Below are positions 15,494-22,901 of a DNA stretch of 64,000 nucleotides, in pieces. Position 1 is the stretch's first letter. Every line of letters begins with the position of its first letter. A model generated the notes under the pieces. The model was not told the DNA's origin. It saw only the letters and a list, made by a program, of their open reading frames with translations, and did no database searches. The position numbers and the translations under genes were made by a program. Origin of the DNA: DATJGR01 sp041739525 (GTDB taxonomy: Bacteria > Pseudomonadota > Gammaproteobacteria > Pseudomonadales > Azotimanducaceae); assembly GCA_041739525.1 (NCBI GenBank), contig JBGSNQ010000158.1:186001-250000 (forward strand), given 5' to 3'.

Positions 15494-18076
15494 ATGGTGC
15501 AACCCAAGCCGTTGATCACGCTCGACGACGTCCTGCTGCAGTACTGCAGTAGCGGCCGAATCGTGACCGCCAACGAACGGCTGGCAAAGGCGCTCCTCGA
15601 CGCCTTCGATCGCCGCGCTCGAGGTCACGTCGATATTCCCGCACCGCAGGTCTCGACGCTCGGTGAATACCTGCGCGGGAGGTACGCGGAAATGTCCTCG
15701 GGTCGTCTGCGGACCCTTCTGAGCGCCGAGGCTCAGCGGTTCGTTTGGCTCGAACTCACACCCGAGTTGCCCGAGATCGACTTCGACGGTCTCTATACAC
15801 AGGTCGCCGACGCATGGCGTCTGATGCACGACTGGCAACTTTCGTCGCTGCTCGATCAGTTCGACGACAACGAAAATCACCGACTGTTCCGCGAATGGTC
15901 GCAGCTCTATCTGCGAGGGGCCAGACAACGAGGCTGGATCACGGAATCGGAAGTACCCGCGGCTATCGAACTCGCAGTTCGAGAAGGACACCTGACAGCG
16001 GAGCCACTGCTCATGCTCGGCTTCGACGTGGTGCCCCCGAGCGTCGAGCGAATGCTCGACGCTTATCGATCCGCCGGCGCGGCGATCCATCGCTTCGAAC
16101 CCGCACATTCCAGCAACGCGCAAGTCCTCACCGCATCGTGCGGCGATGTTGAGCAGGAATTGCGCGCTGCAATTCACTGGGCGAAGTCGGCACTGGCCGA
16201 AGCGCAAGAACCTTCATCGATTTGCATCGCGGTTCCGAACCTCGTCGAGTCGCACGATCGAGTCGTTCGGCAACTCGATGCAATCCTGCGTCCGGATGAT
16301 GCCGAACCGTCCGCTGCAACCAGCCCTTACAACGTTTCCGGAGGCGTACCACTCAGCCTCGTGCCGGTCGTGGCCGATGCGCTCGACTTTCTCGATTGGC
16401 TTTTCGAACCGTTCCATCACACGCGTGTTGACGCGCTGCTTCGATCGCCGTTTCTACAACTCGCACCCGTCTCAGCTGCAGAAGACGAACGACTACCCGA
16501 ATGGGGCGATGCATCCCATTACGCCGCGCTCACGTCTGGCTCACCCCTTCGTGAAATTGTTCGACATGCGTCGAGAGCGGGGTTGCTCGATTTGGAAGAC
16601 GCGGTCGCGGTAGCCAAACACCTCTTGAGAATGGCCGGATGGCCCGAAGTTGGCCGTCTCTCGAGCGAGAGCTACCAGGCGTACAGATCGTTCGAAGCAC
16701 TGTTCGACGAACTCGCCGCCAATTCGAACTTTGTCCAACCGCGCCACTTTGCCGCGACGATCGGCCAGCTTCGACTCGCGGCCGACCGGCGGCTCTTTGC
16801 GCCGGAGCGCCCGCGTGCGGCGATTCAGGTGCTCGGCTACCTGGAAACGATCGGTCTGGAGTTTACGCATCTGTGGATTACCGGTCTCACTCAGCCGGAT
16901 TGGCCCGGTTCACCTTCGCCCACACCCTTCATTCCGATGCGCTATCTCAGAGCGGCCGCCGTGGCGCGCAGCGATGTTGGCGGAGAGGTGGCCTTCGCAC
17001 GGCGACTGATGGCGCATTGGCGCGCTTCATCGGGCTCGCTCGTGTTGAGTCATCCGGTGGTTCGCAACGACGTTCCGTTTCGCGGCAGCACGCTGCTTCA
17101 GGAAATACATCCTTCCGCCGAATTACAAATCGTCGGACCGGAAGTGACACTGAGCCATCCCTATCTCGTTGGGCACCTCGGACTGTCGCAGGACGACAAC
17201 ATCGAGACCGGGCCGATCGATCTCGGGCGTTTACGTCATCACGGTACCGGGATTCTCCGAGACCAATCGGCGTGCCCGTTTCGGGCCTTCGCACGCTATC
17301 GACTGCATGTGCCGCAACACCCTGCCCCCCATTCGTTTCCGAACATGACCGATCGGGGTGTAGCGGTCCACATGGCATTGCGCAGCCTGTTCGATCGCGT
17401 GACGACCGCCGACGTCCGTGCACCGGCCGACACCGTCCTCGCAGCGGTGAGCGAGTCGGCAACCACCGCCGTCGCGAGTCTCGGACCGCTACCCGGTTTG
17501 TTCCGAGCTTCGGAACACGCGCGCATCGTGGCTTTGTTGCTGGAATGGCTTGCACTGGAGCGCGAGCGACCTGCACGTCGAATCATCGCCAACGAAGCGG
17601 CCACAAATCTGACTATCGACGGCATCACATTCGATCTGCGCATCGACCGAATCGACGAAACCTCTGACGGCGAACTGCTCGTCATCGACTACAAAACCGG
17701 ACCAACCAGCCCCAACGTGGTCATCGGGTCGCGCCTCGAGGAGCCCCAGTTGCCGATGTATGCGCTGAGCACGCCCGGCGTCGCCGCAGTCGCGTTCGCA
17801 CTCGTTCGCCGCAACGAATGTCGCTTGGTCGGGTGGTCGGACCGAGCATTCTCGACCTCCCAAAGCACCGACCGTGTTCAATTCAGACCGGCCGGCGAAG
17901 ACGCGAACGGCTTGAGCCCAATGCTTGAAGACTGGCGCGCATCGCTTGCGTATCTGGCTACGGAATTTCGCGCTGGTATCGCGCATGTTGAGCCACGCAA
18001 TGCGGCTGCGTGCGACGAATGCAATCTGCACGCGCTTTGTCGAATTCGCGAGATACGGCACTTTGAACTCGATTGA
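15494..18076 (+). CDS. AddB-like PD-(D/E)XK nuclease, probable DNA repair protein
   Basis: An 860-residue protein of the family annotated as probable DNA repair protein (AddB-like, TIGR03623 type). The C-terminal nuclease domain carries VIDYKTG with D732 and K734. Four cysteines that would form an iron-sulfur staple, as in AddB and Cas4, are C594 (SACPFRAF) and C840, C843, C849 (CDECNLHALC). The N-terminal two-thirds looks like an inactivated helicase fold. It is divergent from rimO and overlaps the following helicase start, so the two should form a repair complex comparable to AddAB or RecBCD. No RecC-like gene is present in this window. Confidence 0.85.
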   Translation: MVQPKPLITLDDVLLQYCSSGRIVTANERLAKALLDAFDRRARGHVDIPAPQVSTLGEYLRGRYAEMSSGRLRTLLSAEAQRFVWLELTPELPEIDFDGLYTQVADAWRLMHDWQLSSLLDQFDDNENHRLFREWSQLYLRGARQRGWITESEVPAAIELAVREGHLTAEPLLMLGFDVVPPSVERMLDAYRSAGAAIHRFEPAHSSNAQVLTASCGDVEQELRAAIHWAKSALAEAQEPSSICIAVPNLVESHDRVVRQLDAILRPDDAEPSAATSPYNVSGGVPLSLVPVVADALDFLDWLFEPFHHTRVDALLRSPFLQLAPVSAAEDERLPEWGDASHYAALTSGSPLREIVRHASRAGLLDLEDAVAVAKHLLRMAGWPEVGRLSSESYQAYRSFEALFDELAANSNFVQPRHFAATIGQLRLAADRRLFAPERPRAAIQVLGYLETIGLEFTHLWITGLTQPDWPGSPSPTPFIPMRYLRAAAVARSDVGGEVAFARRLMAHWRASSGSLVLSHPVVRNDVPFRGSTLLQEIHPSAELQIVGPEVTLSHPYLVGHLGLSQDDNIETGPIDLGRLRHHGTGILRDQSACPFRAFARYRLHVPQHPAPHSFPNMTDRGVAVHMALRSLFDRVTTADVRAPADTVLAAVSESATTAVASLGPLPGLFRASEHARIVALLLEWLALERERPARRIIANEAATNLTIDGITFDLRIDRIDETSDGELLVIDYKTGPTSPNVVIGSRLEEPQLPMYALSTPGVAAVAFALVRRNECRLVGWSDRAFSTSQSTDRVQFRPAGEDANGLSPMLEDWRASLAYLATEFRAGIAHVEPRNAAACDECNLHALCRIREIRHFELD

Positions 18077-20771
18077 AGCGCTACCCGACCTGGCAGAGCG
18101 GCTTGCGGCAGTCGCAACCGACCGATCGGCAATCGTTCAGGCACCCGCTGGGTCGGGAAAGACCACGCTTCTGGTGCAACGCTTCCTGAATCTGCTTTCG
18201 GTGGTCGAAAAACCGGAAGAAATTCTGGCAATCACATTCACTCGCAAGGCAGCGGCCGAGATGCAAGCGCGTGTGGTAGCGGCACTCAACGAAGACAACG
18301 ACCAGTCGCGTGCAATTCGTGCGCGCAGCGTTGCCAAGGGTTGGCATCTCGAAGCGCTACCTGCGCGGCTGCGAATCCAGACAATCGATGCGTTCTGCGT
18401 GGGGCTCTTGCAGCGGCTGCCTGTTTCCAGCGGCATTGGCGATCGTCTCCACATCGTGGAGGACGCAGAGTCGTTTTACCGTGAGGCGGTCGACAGGACG
18501 TTCGAGCGACTGCACTACGACTTCGAACTGAATCCCGAGCTCGCAGCGTTGCTCGCGCATTTCGATAACGACTTCGATGAGGCGCGCAGATCGTTGAGCG
18601 CAATGCTCGCGAAGCGGGACCAATGGTTGGAGGTCGTTGCTCTTACATTGCGAACCAGTCGAACCAATCCCCAGGACGGCGAGCCGCGCGAACCTGAGTT
18701 CGTGCAAGCAATCGAAGCCGGAATTCGCGCTCTGCACGCGAACGCAATTGCGGACATCGAAGCGGATCTCGGTGAAATCCAGCTTGCGGAACTCGCGGCG
18801 GTCGCCGGCGACGCCGCCCGGCGCATGAACATCGATTGGCCTTCAACTGGGCTGCCGACCGATCTCGCACAGTGGCGTTTCATCGCCGAGTTGTTGACCA
18901 CGCGCGACGGCCGGCCGCGCGTTCGACTCGGTAGCGCACAGGGCTTCAGTGATTCAGCTCGGGCTAACCAATCGGCAAAGGCGCGTCTGCGAGCGCTGAT
19001 AGACGATCTGGATCAGCGTGATCTGATCGTTCGGTTGGCTTCACTCAGGTTGCTGCCCACCCCCACGCTCGAATCAGCAGAGGTCGAAGCGATCGTCAAC
19101 CTCGCAACCGGGCTCGCGTTAGCCGCAGCGGAACTCGGAAACATCTTTCGTCGCAACGGGGTCATCGATTTCGCCGAACTGAACTTCGCCGCGCAGCGCG
19201 CACTCGGCGATGCGGATTCACCCAGCGATCTAGCGTTGGCGCTCGACTACCGGATCAAGCACTTGCTGATCGACGAGTTTCAGGACACATCGGCGATCCA
19301 ATATCGTCTCGTTGAGTGTCTGATACGGGAGTGGCCAAGCGACGATACGCGATCGCTGTTCGTTGTCGGCGATCCCATGCAGTCGATCTACAGGTTCCGG
19401 GATGCGGACGTCGCGCTGTTTCAGCGGGCACGTCGCAACGGTATCTCGGCTTTGCGTCCAACCGCATTTCGCATCAGTGCCAACTTTCGTTCGTCTGCAT
19501 CACTCGTCGAGTGGTGCAACTCGATCTTCGCTGAATCCTTCGGGACCGCGGAAGATCCCGTGCTCGGACAGGTTGCGTTTGCGCAATCGACATCCGTCCA
19601 CCCGGCGCGGCATGGCGAAGGATGCCGCGTGTATGGCATCCAATCGCCCGATCCCGACCGTGCCGAGGCGGTCGCTGTCGTACAAACCATCGAGTCGATC
19701 GAGCGAGAGCATCCCGGTGAATCGATTGCGATTCTCGTGCGCAATCGCACACATCTGCGGCATGTGCTGCATGTGCTTAGTGCCCGCCGCATTCCATGGA
19801 CGGGTTCCGACATCCGCGCGCTCGCCGATCAGCCGGTGATCGTCGACCTGATGACTCTGCTCAAGGCGCTGTCGTCGTCCACGGATCGAATCGCGTGGCT
19901 CGCATTGTTGCGGACGCCATTCGTCGGGGTATCGCTGCGCGACATCGAGTCGTTGTCGCAGTTCAAAGAAACGATTGCGGCATTGGTACGTTCCGGCGCG
20001 CGCGATGACGTTCTGAGCGACGACGCACTTGCACGCCTGCTCCGAATAAGGGCCATCCTCCTACAAGCAGAACGAACCCGCCGACAAATGCCGATAAGGC
20101 AGTGGCTAGAGAATACGTTCATCCGTCTTGGCGGCGCAGACGCATACGAGGATGAAGCGATCGCACATGCGCAGCGCCTGTTCGCGCTGATCGAGAACAC
20201 GCAGGAGAGAACGCTCGACATCGCTGCACTGGAACGCTCGGTGCAGCGGTTGTTCGCCGAAGCGACGCCGCGCGCGAACAGCGTTGCGGTCATGACAATT
20301 CATCGTGCGAAAGGACTCGAGTTCGATCACGTCATCGTTCCCGGGTTGCATCGCGTCAGCAGGATCGACGATCCGCCACCGATTCTGTGGCGATCCGAGT
20401 CCGGCCGACTTCTGCTGGGCGTGCGTGGTACTCGCAACGGCGACAGCGTACATCGATGGTTGAGCCATGAAGAGCGTCACCGCGACGCAAACGAGCGCAC
20501 GCGCCTGCTGTATGTCGCGGCGACACGCGCGCGACGAACGCTGCACCTGTTTGGCGCGCTGGAAGACATCGATGGTGAACCGAAGCCGCCTCCGGCGCGT
20601 TCGCTGTTCGCGCCGATCTGGCGAGCCGCGCGCGAAAGTATCGAGTTGGTGCGCGACGCAGAGCGCGCAACCGACTCGTCACCCGCGCCCAGTGACCGAC
20701 CGCTACGGCGTGTTCTGCCTGCGGACTACATATGGCGACCGAGAGCACGGACGCCTGATCGTTCGATGTGA
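18063..20771 (+). CDS. UvrD/RecB-type (AddA-like) helicase, apparently C-terminally short
   Basis: A superfamily 1A helicase, partner of the preceding AddB-like nuclease. Walker A APAGSGKT lies at residues 27-34, motif II LLIDEFQDTS near 402-411, then VVGDPMQSIYRFRDADV, motif V/VI regions TIHRAKGLEFDHVIVPGL and LLYVAATRARRTLHLFG. All helicase motifs look intact. The start is taken as TTG 18063, overlapping the upstream stop by 14 bases; no ATG or GTG precedes the Walker A motif in the right place. At 902 residues it ends about where relatives of roughly 1,100 residues continue into a RecB-like C-terminal nuclease region, so that part is missing or lost. Confidence 0.85.
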   Translation: MNSIEALPDLAERLAAVATDRSAIVQAPAGSGKTTLLVQRFLNLLSVVEKPEEILAITFTRKAAAEMQARVVAALNEDNDQSRAIRARSVAKGWHLEALPARLRIQTIDAFCVGLLQRLPVSSGIGDRLHIVEDAESFYREAVDRTFERLHYDFELNPELAALLAHFDNDFDEARRSLSAMLAKRDQWLEVVALTLRTSRTNPQDGEPREPEFVQAIEAGIRALHANAIADIEADLGEIQLAELAAVAGDAARRMNIDWPSTGLPTDLAQWRFIAELLTTRDGRPRVRLGSAQGFSDSARANQSAKARLRALIDDLDQRDLIVRLASLRLLPTPTLESAEVEAIVNLATGLALAAAELGNIFRRNGVIDFAELNFAAQRALGDADSPSDLALALDYRIKHLLIDEFQDTSAIQYRLVECLIREWPSDDTRSLFVVGDPMQSIYRFRDADVALFQRARRNGISALRPTAFRISANFRSSASLVEWCNSIFAESFGTAEDPVLGQVAFAQSTSVHPARHGEGCRVYGIQSPDPDRAEAVAVVQTIESIEREHPGESIAILVRNRTHLRHVLHVLSARRIPWTGSDIRALADQPVIVDLMTLLKALSSSTDRIAWLALLRTPFVGVSLRDIESLSQFKETIAALVRSGARDDVLSDDALARLLRIRAILLQAERTRRQMPIRQWLENTFIRLGGADAYEDEAIAHAQRLFALIENTQERTLDIAALERSVQRLFAEATPRANSVAVMTIHRAKGLEFDHVIVPGLHRVSRIDDPPPILWRSESGRLLLGVRGTRNGDSVHRWLSHEERHRDANERTRLLYVAATRARRTLHLFGALEDIDGEPKPPPARSLFAPIWRAARESIELVRDAERATDSSPAPSDRPLRRVLPADYIWRPRARTPDRSM

Positions 20772-20799
20772 CGGACCCAACGACCCAGTAATGGCGACC

Positions 20800-20828
20800 T
20801 TGATTTTTCAGGGGCGCGCGCCGACAAT
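20800..20828 (+). promoter_or_regulatory. Candidate sigma-70 promoter for the DAHP synthase leader
   Basis: TTGATT (20800-20805) and GACAAT (20823-20828) are separated by exactly 17 bases. Transcription would start at about 20834-20837, placing the leader-peptide ATG at or next to the RNA 5' end. That would explain why no Shine-Dalgarno sequence precedes that ATG. Confidence 0.4.
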
Positions 20829-20836
20829 CCGCCGCC

Positions 20837-20938
20837 ATGAACCGCACAACCACACGCCGACAAATCGAATCCAACGAACGAGTTTCGTCGGCGGTCGTTG
20901 TCGCGACGTATTGGTTTGGCTACGCATTTACGACTTAG
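20837..20938 (+). CDS. Aromatic-rich leader peptide (attenuator control ORF)
   Basis: A 33-codon frame, ATG 20837 to TAG 20936-20938. Codons 25-31 read Tyr-Trp-Phe-Gly-Tyr-Ala-Phe (20909-20929), five aromatic residues in seven and all three end products of the pathway that DAHP synthase starts. The stop codon lies at the edge of RNA segment 2 of the downstream fold, as expected for a ribosome-sensing leader. There is no clear ribosome site; initiation may be leaderless from the promoter just upstream. The peptide itself probably has no other function. Confidence 0.7.
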   Translation: MNRTTTRRQIESNERVSSAVVVATYWFGYAFTT

Positions 20939-21018
20939 CGTAGCCTGATCCTTAGATGGAAGGGCGACGCAAGTTGCCCTCCGGGAGACCCCGACGGGCA
21001 ACGCCTCTCGGGGTTTTT
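20918..21018 (+). promoter_or_regulatory. Transcription attenuator of the DAHP synthase gene
   Basis: Seven short segments can pair alternately. 1:2 is GGCTACGC (20918-20925) with GCGTAGCC (20938-20945). 2:3 is GCGTAGCCT (20938-20946) with GGGCGACGC (20962-20970), with one mismatch and one G-U. 3:4 is AGGGCGAC (20961-20968) with GTTGCCCT (20973-20980) around a GCAA tetraloop. 4:5 is GTTGCCC (20973-20979) with GGGCAAC (20996-21002). The terminator stem 6:7 cannot coexist with 4:5. A ribosome stalled on the aromatic codons covers segment 1, favouring 2:3 and 4:5 and so read-through. A ribosome reaching the stop covers segment 2, favouring 3:4 and termination. Confidence 0.75.
20988..21018 (+). 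terminator. Intrinsic terminator inside the DAHP synthase leader
   Basis: ACCCCGA (20988-20994) pairs with TCGGGGT (21008-21014), with an inner GGC/GCC stem, followed by a run of five T (21014-21018). It ends only 18 bases before the GTG start and precedes rather than follows a gene, so it is a regulatory terminator. Confidence 0.85.
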
Positions 21019-21036
21019 CGCTTTAGGAGATGGAAC

Positions 21037-22122
21037 GTGGAGCAACTCGAAAATCTGAACGTCGTAGCGCAAGAGCTACTCGTGACTCCCGCGCAACTCA
21101 AGGTGGAGTTGCCGGTCTCCGATCAGGTTCGGCACAAGGTTCATGAAGCGCGTGAACACGTGCGGAACATCCTCAACGGCACCGATCATCGCCTACTGAT
21201 CGTCGTTGGGCCATGCTCCATTCACGACATCGTCGCCGCTGAAGACTATGCGCATCGTCTGAAAGCGTTGGCAGATGAACTAGCGCCGGATCTGCTGATA
21301 GTGATGCGTGCCTACTTCGAAAAGCCACGCACCACTGTTGGCTGGAAGGGACTCGTCAACGATCCGTTTCTAAACGATACGTTCCACATCGAGGAAGGGA
21401 TTCGTATCGCGCGGCGCCTGCTGATACGGATCGCCGAAATCGGCTTGCCGCTCAGCACCGAAGCCCTCGACCCGATTTCTCCGCAGTATCTTCAGGAGCT
21501 GATCGCGTGGTCTGCCATCGGCGCCCGCACCACCGAGTCGCAGACACATCGCGAAATGGCATCGGGGCTGTCGTCGGCTGTCGGCTTCAAGAACGGTACG
21601 GACGGCAGCCTCGATGTTGCGATCAACGCGCTGCAGTCGGTTTCGAAACCGCACCGCTTCCTCGGTATCAATCATTCGGGGCAGGTCTCGATCATTCATA
21701 CACGAGGCAACCGCGCTGCGCATGTTGTGTTGCGGGGAGGTCACGAAGGCCCGAACTACGATCGCGACAGCGTCATCGATTGTGAGCGGCAGTTGGCTGC
21801 AGCGGGACTGTCGTCGAACATCATGATCGACTGCAGCCACGCCAATTCCGGAAAAGACCCGCTGCGCCAGATGGTCGTCGCGCGCGATGCGGCTTCACAG
21901 ATCCAGGCAGGGAATCGTTCGATCATGGGGCTGATGATCGAAAGCAATATCAATGCCGGCAACCAGAAGCTGACGAAAGACCCACGGCATTTGGCATATG
22001 GCGTTTCGGTGACGGACCCTTGTCTGGGTTGGACGGCTACAGCGGACTTGCTACGAGAACTGGCGGCTGGCTTGCGAGACACACTTCCCCAGCGAGCGCG
22101 CTCGGTGGCCAACGCGGCATAG
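21037..22122 (+). CDS. aroG: 3-deoxy-D-arabino-heptulosonate 7-phosphate (DAHP) synthase, AroFGH type
   Basis: Condenses phosphoenolpyruvate and erythrose 4-phosphate, the first step of the shikimate pathway to Phe, Tyr and Trp. The 361-residue protein is of the E. coli AroF/G/H class: VVGPCSIHD, MRAYFEKPRTTVGWKGL, GARTTESQTHRE, GFKNGTDG and IDCSHANSGKDP are all present. Which amino acid inhibits it cannot be judged safely, so the symbol marks the family. GTG 21037 has TAGGAGA just upstream and fits the family start. It is preceded by an aromatic leader peptide and attenuator and converges with nfuA. Confidence 0.93.
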   Translation: MEQLENLNVVAQELLVTPAQLKVELPVSDQVRHKVHEAREHVRNILNGTDHRLLIVVGPCSIHDIVAAEDYAHRLKALADELAPDLLIVMRAYFEKPRTTVGWKGLVNDPFLNDTFHIEEGIRIARRLLIRIAEIGLPLSTEALDPISPQYLQELIAWSAIGARTTESQTHREMASGLSSAVGFKNGTDGSLDVAINALQSVSKPHRFLGINHSGQVSIIHTRGNRAAHVVLRGGHEGPNYDRDSVIDCERQLAAAGLSSNIMIDCSHANSGKDPLRQMVVARDAASQIQAGNRSIMGLMIESNINAGNQKLTKDPRHLAYGVSVTDPCLGWTATADLLRELAAGLRDTLPQRARSVANAA

Positions 22123-22136
22123 CGTCGCAGTTGGGA

Positions 22137-22718
22137 TTACTGGTAGTACGCGTGTTCCCGTACGCTGTGGTCGGTGCTGTCGCGAATTGCGACGAGTTCT
22201 GGGATCTGCGCGAGTAGCGATCGTTCCACGCCCTGCTTGAGCGTGATGTCGACCGCGGAACAGCCCTGGCATCCGCCACCGAACTGCAGAACGGCCGTGT
22301 TGCCGTCGACGACCTCGAGCAGGGTGACCTGTCCGCCGTGCGAGGCGAGCCCAGGGTTGATCTCGTTGTAGAGCACGTAATTGATACGGTCTTCGATCGG
22401 CGCATCAGGACCGACGCTGGGCACACGCGCATTCGGCGCCTTGATGGTCAGCTGGCCGCCCATCCGATCGTCCTGGAAGTCGACGATGCCCCCTTCGAGG
22501 TACGGCTCGCTGCGCTTCTCGACCCAGGCGGTGAAGCCATCATAGGCCACCAGCACGTCGTCGGTCTGTTCCTCGCCGGGGCGACAGTAAGCGATGCAAG
22601 TTTCGGCCTGCGGCGTGCCCGGCTGGCTGACGAACACGCGGATACCGACGTCCGGGTGATCCTGCTTGGCCAGCAAATCACGCAGATACCCTTGGGCGGT
22701 CTTGGAAATCTCGATCAT
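22137..22718 (-). CDS. nfuA: Fe-S cluster carrier NfuA
   Basis: Carries and delivers [4Fe-4S] clusters to apo-enzymes such as radical-SAM proteins. From ATG 22718 it has 193 residues: an N-terminal A-type-like domain without its cysteine triad, then a C-terminal Nfu domain with the CxxC at C150 and C153 (FGGGCQGCSAVD). The N-terminus MIEISKTAQGYL matches gammaproteobacterial NfuA. The frame is open further upstream but without family similarity. It converges with the DAHP synthase gene, 14 bases between stops. Confidence 0.94.
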   Translation of the reverse strand: MIEISKTAQGYLRDLLAKQDHPDVGIRVFVSQPGTPQAETCIAYCRPGEEQTDDVLVAYDGFTAWVEKRSEPYLEGGIVDFQDDRMGGQLTIKAPNARVPSVGPDAPIEDRINYVLYNEINPGLASHGGQVTLLEVVDGNTAVLQFGGGCQGCSAVDITLKQGVERSLLAQIPELVAIRDSTDHSVREHAYYQ

Positions 22719-22901
22719 TGGACATACCCGACTAAATCGCTCGGGAATGTTACGCAATGGCAATGGCATCCGCCAGGCATAACGCACCTACGATCAATCC
22801 GATTCTTGAACGCGGCTCATGTTGACCGCCGGCCGCTTCCATTGCGCTCACGTTGGGTCAAGGTAGGATGCCCTCCAATTTCGAAACCGGGAGACCTAGC
22901 C

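Noticed and set aside
20467..20943. Another leader candidate frame ending LVWLRIYDLA upstream of the DAHP synthase gene
   Set aside because: It overlaps the helicase gene at its 5' end and has only one Trp and one Tyr near the stop; the alternative frame with five aromatics in seven codons fits the RNA fold better.
22338..22901. 188-codon upstream extension of the metH frame
   Set aside because: This part is antisense to nfuA and has no MetH similarity; GTG 22902 with a ribosome site marks the true start.
22719..22901. Cobalamin or SAH riboswitch upstream of metH
   Set aside because: I searched the 183 bases by eye for a B12-box or the conserved SAH riboswitch core and found neither.
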